From: an uncultured Lachnospiraceae bacterium
GTDB lineage: Bacteria; Bacillota; Clostridia; Lachnospirales; Lachnospiraceae
Length of the DNA stretch: 64,000 nucleotides
Assembly: GCA_900316075.1 (NCBI GenBank)
Contig: ONBT01000003.1
Span: 27,559-91,558, forward strand
Direction: 5' to 3'
Below, in pieces: positions 6,651 to 14,777 of the stretch; the stretch's first letter is position 1; each line of letters starts with the position of its first letter. A program made the position numbers and the translations under genes. The notes beneath the pieces were generated by a model. The model was not told where the DNA came from and ran no database searches. It worked only from the letters and a program-made list of their open reading frames with translations.

Positions 6651-7523
6651 ATGGATACAGCGGAAAACGTGAGCGCGGGAAGCCTGTACAAGAAGATCGG
6701 GTCCCTGATTTTCAGGGGCAGTCAGTACCCTGAGAAAGAAACGGGAAGCCTGCCCTCCTTCATTACCTGTAAGTCCTGCAAGCGGAGGTCCACGAAGGCG
6801 GCCTGGGCGGAGAACTACTATGTATGTCCGGAATGCGGGGCCTATCGGCCCGTCAGCGCCGATTACCGCCTGTCTCTGATTCTGGACCCCGGCAGCAGGA
6901 AGGACCTGGATCCGGGCCTTAGGGCCCAGGACCCCCTCGATTTTCCCGAGTACAAGGACAAGGTCAAGAAACAGGAGCTGAAGACGGGTCTCAAGGAAGC
7001 CGCCGTCACGGCCGTCGGCCGCATCGAAGGCCAGCGGGTCGTCGTCGGCATTCTGGACAGCCGCTTTTTCATGGGCAGCATGTCGGCTGCGGTCGGAGAG
7101 AAGATTACGCGGGCCGTCGAATACGCGGACAAAAACCACCTGCCCCTGATTCTCTTCTCGGCCAGCGGCGGGGCCCGGATGCAGGAAGGCATCTACAGCC
7201 TCATGCAGATGGCAAAGACGGCGGCCGCCGTACGGGAATTTTCGGAGCACGGCGGGCTCTATATTAGTATCCTGACCCATCCGACGACGGGCGGGGTCAC
7301 GGCGTCCTTTGCCACCCTCGGGGACATCACGCTGGCGGAGCCTCAGGCCCTGATCGGGTTTGCGGGCCCCCGGGTCATCGAGCAGACCATCGGGCGGAAA
7401 CTGCCGAAAGGCTTTCAGCGGGCGGAATACCTCTACGAGCACGGTTTCGTGGACGCGATCGTGGAGAGGAAAGACCTGAGGGAGACCCTTGCGAAGCTGC
7501 TGCTTTTGCATGAGAGAAAATGA
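6651..7523 (+). CDS. accD: Acetyl-CoA carboxylase carboxyltransferase beta subunit
   Basis: AccD and AccA together transfer the carboxyl group from biotin to acetyl-CoA, giving malonyl-CoA. The 290-residue product has the N-terminal zinc ribbon (CKSC, then CPEC) and the crotonase-like carboxyltransferase core with SASGGARMQEG and HPTTGGVTASFA. ATG 6651 lies 11 bases after GGAAGGAAG; an in-frame GTG at 6630 precedes that site and is less likely. The gene ends TGAATAATGTAG, a near copy of the recurrent AT-rich motif. The biotin carrier (accB) and biotin carboxylase (accC), often next to these genes in Firmicutes, are not in this operon. Confidence 0.95.
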   Translation: MDTAENVSAGSLYKKIGSLIFRGSQYPEKETGSLPSFITCKSCKRRSTKAAWAENYYVCPECGAYRPVSADYRLSLILDPGSRKDLDPGLRAQDPLDFPEYKDKVKKQELKTGLKEAAVTAVGRIEGQRVVVGILDSRFFMGSMSAAVGEKITRAVEYADKNHLPLILFSASGGARMQEGIYSLMQMAKTAAAVREFSEHGGLYISILTHPTTGGVTASFATLGDITLAEPQALIGFAGPRVIEQTIGRKLPKGFQRAEYLYEHGFVDAIVERKDLRETLAKLLLLHERK

Positions 7524-7604
7524 ATAATGTAGAGCGCGGGGTTTTCCGCGCCGGAAGCGGGCTGCGGGAGCGAAGAACTGCAGCGCGCAGAATGAGGAGT
7601 CGCT

Positions 7605-8639
7605 TTGATTCGACAGATACTGGAAAAAACGGAAGAACTGGACCGGAAAATCGAGGCCCTGAAGGAACTGCAGAAGGATGAGGCTTCCCATCTGGTCCGC
7701 CACGAGGCAGGAGAGCGGGCGGAAGATTCCTATGACGGGGAAGACGCTGGCCCGGAGGAGCACCTCGAGCAGTGGAAGTCCTGCGAGAAGGAACTGAAGC
7801 ACCTTGAAAAGCTGAAGCGGGATTTTCTCGAGCAGACGGGGCCCCTGTCGGCGGCGGACCACGTGGTGCTGGCCCGTTATGCGAAAAGGCCCCACATTGA
7901 GGACTTCATTGACGGGCTTTTCACGGACTTTTTCGAGCAGAGGGGGGACCACCTCTATGACGAGGACCGGTCCATCTGCGGCGGAATTGCCATGTTTCAC
8001 GGGACTCCGGTGACCGTCGTCGGCCACCGGAAGGGGCGGACCGTGGAAGAAAACGTCTCCTGCAACTTCGGCATGCCCTGCCCGGAAGGCTATCGAAAAG
8101 CTTTGAGAATAATGAAAGAAGCCGAGAAATTCCGCAGGCCCATCATTACCTTCATAGATACTCCGGGCGCCTATCCCGGCATGGAGGCGGAGGAGCATGG
8201 GCAGGGGGAGGCCATCGCCAGGAACCTGGCCGAGATGAGCGCCTTCACGGTGCCGGTCATTTCGATTGTGACCGGAGAAGGAAATTCCGGCGGGGCCCTG
8301 GCCCTTTCCATGGCCAACCGCCTCTATATGCTGCAGTACGCCGTATATTCCATCCTTTCGCCCGAGGGCTTTGCTTCCATTCTCTGGAAGGACGCCTCCC
8401 GGCATGAGGAGGCCTGCGAGCTCATGCATATGACCGCAGAAGACCTGGTAGAAGCCGGCGTCGCTGACGGCATCATTCCGGAACCCCTGGGCGGGGCCCA
8501 GGAAGACCCGGAGGCGGTGTATGCAGCCATTGCTACGGAGCTGGACAGCACCCTGCGGGCCTACCGGGCCATGTCCCCGGAGGCCATCCGGGCGGACCGG
8601 ATGAAAAAGTTCAGGGAAATCGGCAGGGTCAGCGCATGA
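7605..8639 (+). CDS. accA: Acetyl-CoA carboxylase carboxyltransferase alpha subunit
   Basis: Partner of AccD in malonyl-CoA formation. The 344-residue protein has the conserved ARYAKRPHIEDFIDGLF, the RGDH segment, the TPGAYPGMEAEE motif and GEGNSGGALAL. Length is slightly above the usual 315-320: an acidic stretch near residues 30-60 (RAEDSYDGEDAGPEEHLE) is not typical of the family. The start is a TTG at 7605, after GAGGAGTCGC. Its stop overlaps the fabH start (ATGA at 8636-8639), so the two are translationally coupled. Confidence 0.95.
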   Translation: MIRQILEKTEELDRKIEALKELQKDEASHLVRHEAGERAEDSYDGEDAGPEEHLEQWKSCEKELKHLEKLKRDFLEQTGPLSAADHVVLARYAKRPHIEDFIDGLFTDFFEQRGDHLYDEDRSICGGIAMFHGTPVTVVGHRKGRTVEENVSCNFGMPCPEGYRKALRIMKEAEKFRRPIITFIDTPGAYPGMEAEEHGQGEAIARNLAEMSAFTVPVISIVTGEGNSGGALALSMANRLYMLQYAVYSILSPEGFASILWKDASRHEEACELMHMTAEDLVEAGVADGIIPEPLGGAQEDPEAVYAAIATELDSTLRAYRAMSPEAIRADRMKKFREIGRVSA

Positions 8640-9598
8640 GGGGACTTACGATACTTGCCACGGGCGGGGCTATGCCCTCCCGGACCGTTCCCAATACATA
8701 CTTTGAAAAAATAGTCGATACGAGCGACGAATGGATCCGGACCCGGACAGGGATTGAAAGCCGCTATTTCTGCGGGGAAGGGCAGAATGCGGACATCCTG
8801 GCGATAGACGCATCGCGTATAGCGCTGGAGAAGAGCAAACTGGGTCCGGAGATGATTGACTGCATTGTCGTTGCCACGATTTCCGGCCGCTACGCGACCC
8901 CTTCCGTGGCCTGCATGGTCCAGCATGCCCTGGGTCTCCGGGAAAACATTCCCGTCCTCGACGTAAATGCCGCCTGCAGCGGCTTTGTCTATGCCCTGGA
9001 GACGGCCAGAGGTCTTCTCGAATGCACCGGAGGGTCATACGCCCTGGTCATCGGGACGGAGCAGCTTTCGAAGATGCTGAATATGGAAGACCGGACGACC
9101 TGCGTCCTCTTCGGAGACGGGGCCGGAGCCGCTATTGTAAAGGCGGAGGAAGGAGCCTTCTATGCGGCGGACCTGGGGGCCAGAGGCGGTCTTGCCATCA
9201 CGACCGGCGGTCCGGGCCCGGATAAGAGCCTGATTGCGATGAACGGGAAGGAAGTCTTCCGCTTTGCCGTCGAGGCCCTGCCGACCTGCATCGGGCAGCT
9301 TCTTGAAAAGACGGGTCAGCCGCTTTCCTCCTATAAATATGTGATCTGCCACCAGGCAAACGAGCGCATCATCGAATTCGTCGTGAAAAAACTCCACGCG
9401 GCCCCCGAACAGTTCTATATGGATATGAAGACCCACGGGAACACCAGCGGGGCCTCGATTCCGATTGCCTTGAACGAGCTGGAAGCAGACGGCTGCCTCG
9501 CCCCCGGCGACCGCATTATCCTTGCCGGTTTCGGCTCCGGCCTGACCTGGGCCGGCGCGGCACTGACATATGGTTTGACAGGCACGCCCCAAGAATGA
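8636..9598 (+). CDS. fabH: Beta-ketoacyl-ACP synthase III
   Basis: FabH starts each fatty acid by condensing an acyl-CoA with malonyl-ACP. The triad is visible: Cys114 in NAACSGFVYA, histidine in CHQANERIIEF and asparagine in HGNTSGASIP. The 320-residue length is normal. The start overlaps the accA stop. A copy of the 11-bp palindrome at 8808-8818 codes for Asp-Ala-Ser-Arg-Ile. The stop codon is immediately followed by the first copy of the 80-bp fab-operon repeat. Confidence 0.96.
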   Translation: MRGLTILATGGAMPSRTVPNTYFEKIVDTSDEWIRTRTGIESRYFCGEGQNADILAIDASRIALEKSKLGPEMIDCIVVATISGRYATPSVACMVQHALGLRENIPVLDVNAACSGFVYALETARGLLECTGGSYALVIGTEQLSKMLNMEDRTTCVLFGDGAGAAIVKAEEGAFYAADLGARGGLAITTGGPGPDKSLIAMNGKEVFRFAVEALPTCIGQLLEKTGQPLSSYKYVICHQANERIIEFVVKKLHAAPEQFYMDMKTHGNTSGASIPIALNELEADGCLAPGDRIILAGFGSGLTWAGAALTYGLTGTPQE

Positions 9599-9760
9599 GT
9601 TTCCTGAGAAAGGCATGAATACAAGCTTTGAAGAACGAAAATTGTACAGGATTGTATCGATTTGCCTGTCAAAGGCAAAAAATGAGTTTCCTGAAAGACG
9701 CACAGATAAGGACTTACAGAACCTTAAATTGTATTTGATTGTATCGATTTGACAGGCAAA
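9599..9760 (+). repeat. Fab-operon repeat, copies 1 and 2
   Basis: Two related units lie in tandem between fabH and fabK (9599-9679 and 9686-9760). Each begins GTTTCCTG and ends with a stretch like ATTGTATTTGATTGTATCGA followed by TTTGACAGGCAAA or its inverse TTTGCCTGTCAAA. The second unit ends four bases before the fabK ATG and supplies its only ribosome-binding-like AGG. Further copies lie before fabF and fabZ in the same orientation. Confidence 0.88.
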
Positions 9761-9763
9761 CAT

Positions 9764-10672
9764 ATGAAAACTTTGGATAAACTGCTTGGAATCCGCTATC
9801 CCATTATTCAGGGTGGCATGGCAAATATTGTTACCGGGGCCTTTGCAGCTGCTGTGTGCAATGCAGGTGCATTGGGCCTTATTGCGACCGGGGGTCTGGA
9901 TCCGGACGGCCTGAGAAGAGAAATTGCGGACCTCAGGAGCCGCACGGACAGGCCCTTCGGCGTCAACCTCATGCTCATGCACCCGGCCACGGAAGAGTTT
10001 GTGAAGATTGTCATTGAAGAAAAGGTTCCGGTCGTGACGACCGGGGCCGGCGACCCGGGCAAGTACATGGAGGCCCTGAAGGGGGCCGGCTGCAGGGTCA
10101 TTCCGGTCGTGGCTGCTCCGATTCTGGCGGTCAAGCTTGAAAAAGAAGGGGCCGATGCCGTGATTGCGGAAGGCTCGGAAAGCGGGGGCCACATCGGGGA
10201 GATGTCCACGATGGCCCTGGTGCCCCAGGTCTGTGATGCTGTGCATATTCCGGTTGTCGCGGCCGGCGGCATTGCAGATCCCCGCCAGGTGCGGGCGGCC
10301 TTCGACCTTGGAGCCTGCGGCATTCAGGTCGGGACCTGCCTTCTCGTAAGCGAAGAGTGCCCGATTCATGAGAATTATAAGCAGGCCCTCCTTAAGGCCA
10401 AAGGGACGGACGCCGTTGTGACCGGCCGGATTGGCGGCACGCCCGTTCGCCTGCTCCGGAACACCATGACCCGGGACTATATCAAGGCCGAAAAGGCCGG
10501 GACCGACCGGGATGAGCTGGAAAAGTTCACCCTCGGCTCTCTCCGGAAGGCCGTTTTTGAAGGTGACACCAGGTCCGGCTCCATGATGGCGGGTCAGGTC
10601 GTCGGTCAGCTCACGGAAATCCGCCCGGTGGCAGACATTCTAGCCGGTCTGATGGAAGGAATTGTCGAATGA
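9764..10672 (+). CDS. fabK: Enoyl-ACP reductase II (FMN-dependent)
   Basis: FabK reduces enoyl-ACP in the last step of each elongation cycle, replacing FabI in many Firmicutes. The 302-residue flavoprotein shows LGIRYPIIQGGMANI at its start, the FMN/phosphate region EGSESGGHIGEMSTMALVPQ and AAGGIADPRQ, and GIQVGTCLL. ATG 9764 is preceded only by ACAGG from the upstream repeat; the frame also opens at TTG 9749 within the repeat, which I reject. A nitronate monooxygenase is the alternative family, but the operon position supports FabK. Confidence 0.93.
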   Translation: MKTLDKLLGIRYPIIQGGMANIVTGAFAAAVCNAGALGLIATGGLDPDGLRREIADLRSRTDRPFGVNLMLMHPATEEFVKIVIEEKVPVVTTGAGDPGKYMEALKGAGCRVIPVVAAPILAVKLEKEGADAVIAEGSESGGHIGEMSTMALVPQVCDAVHIPVVAAGGIADPRQVRAAFDLGACGIQVGTCLLVSEECPIHENYKQALLKAKGTDAVVTGRIGGTPVRLLRNTMTRDYIKAEKAGTDRDELEKFTLGSLRKAVFEGDTRSGSMMAGQVVGQLTEIRPVADILAGLMEGIVE

Positions 10673-10724
10673 TTTTCCAGTGGGTTCGGTACTCACCGGG
10701 CCTCTTTTACAAAGGAGAAGAGTC

Positions 10725-11732
10725 ATGAAACTCGCCATTTGCTATGCCGGCCAGGGCGCCCAGAAGACGGGCATGGGGCAGGCATTTTATGATAATAATA
10801 AAGCCTTCCACGCGGTCTTCGACCGGGCCTCATCCGCCCTTGATTTTGATCTGAAGCGGGCCTGCTTTCAAAATCCGGAGGACATTCTGATGCAGACGGA
10901 AGTCACCCAGCCGGCCCTTGTGGCCTTTGCTTCAGGGGTGACTGCGGCCCTCGAAGAAAAAGGAATCCTGCAGAAAGCGGCCTATGTCTTGGGCCTTTCT
11001 CTCGGGGAGTACAGCGCCCTGGAGGCAGCAGGTGTCTGGGGTCCGGAGGAAGCCGTGAAAATAGCGGCCTTCCGCGGGAAAGCTATGGCAAGTGCAGCCG
11101 AAGGCATTGACTGCGCCATGTCCGCGGTAATCGGGCTGGAAAAGCAGCAGGTGGAAGACATCTGCTCTGAAGTCATGAAAGCCGGCGAATCCGGAAATGC
11201 GACCGGACAGACAGATATTTCCGGAGATGCAAAAATGGTTGACGCGCGTCAACCAAAAACCGGCGCCTGGTTGACGAACGACAACTGTCCTGGACAGGTC
11301 GTGATTTCCGGGGATTCGGCTTCGGTGGCGGCAGCAGGTGAAAAGGCCGCTGCCGCCGGGGGCCGGGTCATGCCCCTCCATGTATCCGGTCCCTTCCATA
11401 CCCCCTGGATGGCTCCGGCGGGTGATGCCCTGAAGGACCTTTTCAAAAAGATCGGCTTCGGCCCGGAGCGGATTCCTGTCGTCCACAATTTTACGGCCCG
11501 GCCGCAGGATAAGAATGAGAACCTCTCCGACCTCCTTGCCGCCCAGGTGCAGAACGGGGTCCGTATGCGGGAATCTATTGACTGGCTCCTTGAACAGGGC
11601 GTGGATACCTTCCTCGAAGTCGGCCCCGGCCACACGATCACGGGCTTCGTGAGAAAGTGCGCGAAGGCAGCCGGAAAGTCCGTGCAGACTCTCACGGTCG
11701 AGACGCCGGAGGACCTCGGGAGGTTGGAATGA
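10725..11732 (+). CDS. fabD: Malonyl-CoA:ACP transacylase, with an insertion carrying a palindrome
   Basis: FabD loads malonyl groups onto ACP. Recognisable parts are YAGQGAQKTGMG, the active serine Ser92 in LGLSLGEYSAL (leucine in place of the common histidine before it), PLHVSGPFHTPWM with the catalytic histidine, and EVGPGHTITGF. ATG 10725 follows AAAGGAGAAG. Residues about 152-181, just before the conserved NDNCPGQVVISG, form an extra loop. Its DNA contains the perfect palindrome TGGTTGACGCGCGTCAACCA (11236-11255), closely matched after fabF at 14038-14055. Insertion of a palindromic element in frame is the simplest reading. The stop overlaps fabG. Confidence 0.94.
   Translation: MKLAICYAGQGAQKTGMGQAFYDNNKAFHAVFDRASSALDFDLKRACFQNPEDILMQTEVTQPALVAFASGVTAALEEKGILQKAAYVLGLSLGEYSALEAAGVWGPEEAVKIAAFRGKAMASAAEGIDCAMSAVIGLEKQQVEDICSEVMKAGESGNATGQTDISGDAKMVDARQPKTGAWLTNDNCPGQVVISGDSASVAAAGEKAAAAGGRVMPLHVSGPFHTPWMAPAGDALKDLFKKIGFGPERIPVVHNFTARPQDKNENLSDLLAAQVQNGVRMRESIDWLLEQGVDTFLEVGPGHTITGFVRKCAKAAGKSVQTLTVETPEDLGRLE
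11236..11255. repeat. 20-bp perfect palindrome inside fabD
   Basis: TGGTTGACGCGCGTCAACCA lies in the family-atypical insertion of FabD. A close copy, GGTTGACGGGCGTCAACC, is at 14038-14055 just after fabF. A degraded third, GGTTGACGAACGACAAC, begins near 11269. Confidence 0.88.
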
Positions 11733-12520
11733 GTGAAAGAAAGACGGTATTGATCTCCGGCGGGAGCCGGGGGATCGGGCGGGCGACGGCTCTGCGTTTC
11801 GCAAAGGCTGGGTACAATGTCGCCATTATTTATGCGGGAAATGAAACCGCGGCAGAGAAAACCGGAAAGCTGGTCCGGAAAGCAGCTGAACAAGAAAATG
11901 CAGCGGATTCTGTGGGCGGACCGGCGGAGGACGGAACTTCCGGTTTTCTGGCAGTCAAAGCAGATGTCTCAGCCGAGACAGATGTCCATGAGGCAGTTGC
12001 GCGGGTTATGGAAACCTTTGGCCGAATCGATACCCTGGTAAACTGCGCAGGTATCTCAAGGGATGCCTTGCTCATAGCTACAAAGGCAGAGGACTTTGAC
12101 CGCACATATGAAGTGAACCTGCGGGGGGCCTACCTGCTTTCAAAAGAGGTCTTCCGTCCCATGATGAAGCAGCGGTCCGGCCGCATCGTCAATATTTCCA
12201 GTATCGTCGGCCTTCACGGGAATGCCGGCCAGGCCGCCTACGCGGCGGCCAAGGCCGGCCTGATCGGTCTCACGAAGTCCACGGCCCTTGAAGGGGTGAA
12301 GCGGGGAATTCTTGCCAACGCCGTTGCTCCGGGCTATGTCCTTACCGATATGACCGGGGCCCTGCCTGAGAAGGTGACGGATGCCATGGCTGCCCGGATT
12401 CCCCTGGGCCGGGGTGCTTCCCCGGAGGAAGTCGCGGAAACCGTATATTTCCTGGGTTCTGAAACTAATACTTACATTACAGGCCAGACAATGACCGTTG
12501 ATGGAGGCATGTGCATGTAG
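11729..12520 (+). CDS. fabG: 3-oxoacyl-ACP reductase
   Basis: FabG reduces 3-ketoacyl-ACP with NADPH. It is a short-chain dehydrogenase: GGSRGIGRA at residues 11-19 binds the cofactor, NCAG near 105, the catalytic serine in NISSIVG, and Tyr171 and Lys175 in YAAAKAG. At 263 residues it is about 15 longer than usual; the excess is a loop around residues 51-74 (EQENAADSVGGPAEDG) that the family lacks. ATG 11729 overlaps the fabD stop. An earlier in-frame start within fabD would add 24 residues and is unlikely. Confidence 0.95.
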   Translation: MSERKTVLISGGSRGIGRATALRFAKAGYNVAIIYAGNETAAEKTGKLVRKAAEQENAADSVGGPAEDGTSGFLAVKADVSAETDVHEAVARVMETFGRIDTLVNCAGISRDALLIATKAEDFDRTYEVNLRGAYLLSKEVFRPMMKQRSGRIVNISSIVGLHGNAGQAAYAAAKAGLIGLTKSTALEGVKRGILANAVAPGYVLTDMTGALPEKVTDAMAARIPLGRGASPEEVAETVYFLGSETNTYITGQTMTVDGGMCM

Positions 12521-12711
12521 TTTGCCTGTCAAAGCCATTTTTTCAGTTTCCTAGTTTCCTAATAGGACATAGTACAGGGGCTTGCAGACATCAAAATTGT
12601 ATTTGATTGTACCGATTTGCCTGTCACGGCTTGTTTTTAAGTTTCCTGGGATAGGCATGAATATTGATTTTCAGCAGGCAAAATTGTATTTGATTGTATC
12701 GATTTAACAGG
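12521..12711 (+). repeat. Fab-operon repeat, copies 3 and 4
   Basis: TTTGCCTGTCAAAG directly follows the fabG stop. Two units follow (12546-12626 and 12641-12711), each beginning GTTTCC and ending ATTGTATTTGATTGTA(T/C)CGATTT. The second ends about 28 bases before the fabF start. A GAGGAAGAGGAGCGGAAGG stretch in the gap supplies the fabF ribosome binding site. Confidence 0.88.
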
Positions 12712-12739
12712 TGAGGAAGAGGAGCGGAAGGAAAGCAGA

Positions 12740-14032
12740 ATGAGAAACGTAGTAATTACCGGCATTGGTACCGTGAATCCGGCAGGCGTTGGGGCGGAGG
12801 CGAGCTGGGAAAATATTCGTCATGGAGTACCCGGAATCCGAAGAATAGAGGCTTTTGACCCGGTTGAACTGGGCGTCGGGGTGGCCCTGGCCGGGCAGGT
12901 CTGCGGCTTTCATCCGGAAGAGCGCCTGAACAAGCGGGAACTAAGGCACATGGCCCGCTTCACCCAGTTTGCCATGTACGCGGCAGAGGAGGCCCTTGAG
13001 CAGAGCGGCCTCCTTGCCGATGCGTCGACCGTCGATGAAAAGGGAAAGGAGATTCCCTTCTATGAGCGAAAGGCTTCGGAAGAGGAGGCCCCCCGCATCG
13101 GCGCAATCGTTTCCTGCGGCATCGGAGGCCTCGATGTCATCGAGGAGCAGCATGACCGGGGAAAGAACTTGGGCTATGACCACATCAATCCCTTTTTCAT
13201 CCCGATGACGATTTCCAATATGGCAGCGGCCCGAATTTCCATCGCCCATGGCTTCAAGGGCGAGTGCACCTGCCCGGTCACTGCCTGCGCCGGGGGTTCC
13301 AATGCCATCGGCGACGCCTTCCACCGAATCCGGGACGGCTACGAGGACGTGATGATTGCCGGCGGCACGGAGGCCTGTATTACGAAACTGGCGGTGGCCG
13401 GCTTTGCCAACATGAAGGCTCTCTGCAAGTCGACGGACCCCCTGCGGGCCTCGATTCCCTTTGACGCCGAACGAAGCGGCTTCGTCATGGGGGAAGGCGC
13501 AGGAATAATAATAATGGAAGAAGAGACCCACGCTCTTCGCCGCGGGGCGCGGATTCTGGCCCGAATTTGCGGCTATGGGGTCAATTCTGACGCCTACCAC
13601 ATCACATCACCTGCTCCGGGAGGGGAGGGCGGAGCCGCCTGCATGGCGCTCGCACTCGCTGACGCGTCGCTCGCGCCGGAAGCCATCTCTTACATCAATG
13701 CCCATGGAACCTCCACCCACCTCAATGACTCAGGCGAAACAAAGGCCATTCATGCGGTCTTCGGAGACCACGCAAAGAATCTTCCCGTCTCCTCGACAAA
13801 GTCCGTCACCGGCCACCTTCTGGGCGGCGCCGGCGGTGTCGAAGCCGTGATTTCGGTCCAGGCCCTGATGAATCAGTTCATTCCGCCGACTGCGGGCTAT
13901 AAAGTTCCGGACCCGGAATGTGACCTCGACTATGTGCCAAACGTTGGAAGAAGTGCCGAACTCAAGTATGTCCTCTCAAACTCCCTGGGCTTCGGCGGCC
14001 ACAACGCAGCCCTGATTTTCGGGGCAGTGTAG
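12740..14032 (+). CDS. fabF: Beta-ketoacyl-ACP synthase II
   Basis: FabF performs the chain-elongating condensation of acyl-ACP with malonyl-ACP. The catalytic set is Cys183 in TACAGGSNAIG, histidine in NAHGTSTHLND and histidine in KSVTGHLLGGAG. The 430-residue length is about 15-20 above the norm, explained by an extra charged loop at residues 93-117 (VDEKGKEIPFYERKASEEE), just before the conserved RIGAIVSCGIGGL. It sits between two blocks of the fab-operon repeat. The palindrome GGTTGACGGGCGTCAACC starts six bases after its stop. Confidence 0.96.
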   Translation: MRNVVITGIGTVNPAGVGAEASWENIRHGVPGIRRIEAFDPVELGVGVALAGQVCGFHPEERLNKRELRHMARFTQFAMYAAEEALEQSGLLADASTVDEKGKEIPFYERKASEEEAPRIGAIVSCGIGGLDVIEEQHDRGKNLGYDHINPFFIPMTISNMAAARISIAHGFKGECTCPVTACAGGSNAIGDAFHRIRDGYEDVMIAGGTEACITKLAVAGFANMKALCKSTDPLRASIPFDAERSGFVMGEGAGIIIMEEETHALRRGARILARICGYGVNSDAYHITSPAPGGEGGAACMALALADASLAPEAISYINAHGTSTHLNDSGETKAIHAVFGDHAKNLPVSSTKSVTGHLLGGAGGVEAVISVQALMNQFIPPTAGYKVPDPECDLDYVPNVGRSAELKYVLSNSLGFGGHNAALIFGAV

Positions 14033-14037
14033 GCTTT

Positions 14038-14157
14038 GGTTGACGGGCGTCAACCTTTGCTTGCCTGTCAACCCCAAAAATTGCGTTTCCTGCGAGGCAC
14101 AGAAACAGGGCCTGTGAGAACTTGAAATTGTATTTGATTGTATCGATTTGACAGGCA
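14038..14157 (+). repeat. Palindrome and fab-operon repeat, copy 5
   Basis: GGTTGACGGGCGTCAACC (14038-14055) is followed by TTGCCTGTCAA and one repeat unit (14085-14157) that ends GATTTGACAGGCAA. The next bases, AAGGAG, overlap its end and serve as the fabZ ribosome binding site. Confidence 0.88.
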
Positions 14158-14171
14158 AGGAGCAGAAAACT

Positions 14172-14618
14172 TTGGAAATCCGCGAAAACCCCCATATTCT
14201 GACGGGGAAAGAAATTGAAGAGATCATCCCCCACCGCTACCCCTTCCGCCTGGTGGACCGAATCCTAGACTTCGAGCCGGGCCAGTGGGCCATCGGGAGA
14301 AAGTGCGTGACAAGTGATGAGCCCTTCTTCCAGGGCCATTTCCCGGACTACCCGGTGGTGCCGGGGGTACTTCTCATAGAGGCCCTGGCCCAGACCGGGG
14401 CGGTGGCCGTCCTTTCCATGCCCGAGTATAAGGGAAAACTGGCCTTATTCGGCGGGATCAAAAATGCCCGCTTTAAAAAGCAGGTGGTCCCCGGGGACGA
14501 CGTGATTCTCAAGGCAGAGGTGGAGAAGATATATGGCCCCCTGGGCATCGCCAGGGGAGAGGCCATAGTGGACGGCAAGTCGGCCGTGACAGCGGAAATC
14601 ACCTTTGCCCTGCAGTAA
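14172..14618 (+). CDS. fabZ: 3-hydroxyacyl-ACP dehydratase
   Basis: FabZ removes water from 3-hydroxyacyl-ACP. It is a 148-residue hot-dog-fold protein with IIPHRYPFRLVDRIL, catalytic His56 in GHFPDYPVVPG and Glu70 in LIEALAQTGA. I place the start at TTG 14172, nine bases after AAGGAG; the frame is also open from TTG 14148 inside the repeat. The first coding bases, GAAAACTTTGGA, also occur at the fabK start, so similarity between the two junctions extends past the repeat. It is the last biosynthetic gene of the operon. Confidence 0.95.
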   Translation: MEIRENPHILTGKEIEEIIPHRYPFRLVDRILDFEPGQWAIGRKCVTSDEPFFQGHFPDYPVVPGVLLIEALAQTGAVAVLSMPEYKGKLALFGGIKNARFKKQVVPGDDVILKAEVEKIYGPLGIARGEAIVDGKSAVTAEITFALQ

Positions 14619-14777
14619 GGAGAAGAAACAGTAAAAATCGAGCATTCTTCTCTTTTCCCCGCCCGCCGGCCAGCTATTGTCCCGCAGGAAAATTCTCCAT
14701 TCGAACCACCCCCTTGCGGGCCGGGCCGTATTCTGCTACAAAAGAAAGGACAGTGAGTCGAGAAAAAGGGGGCAGTC

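Noticed and set aside
6261..8429. 722-residue reverse-strand open frame over acpP-accD-accA
   Set aside because: Fully antisense to three clear genes; low-complexity composition.
9749..9763. TTG start of fabK inside the repeat
   Set aside because: It would add Met-Thr-Gly-Lys-His encoded by repeat DNA; FabK families begin at Met-Lys-Thr-Leu-Asp, and ATG 9764 is available.
11178..11268. Frameshift or sequencing error in fabD
   Set aside because: The reading frame and both flanking conserved blocks are intact; the extra length is a multiple of three.
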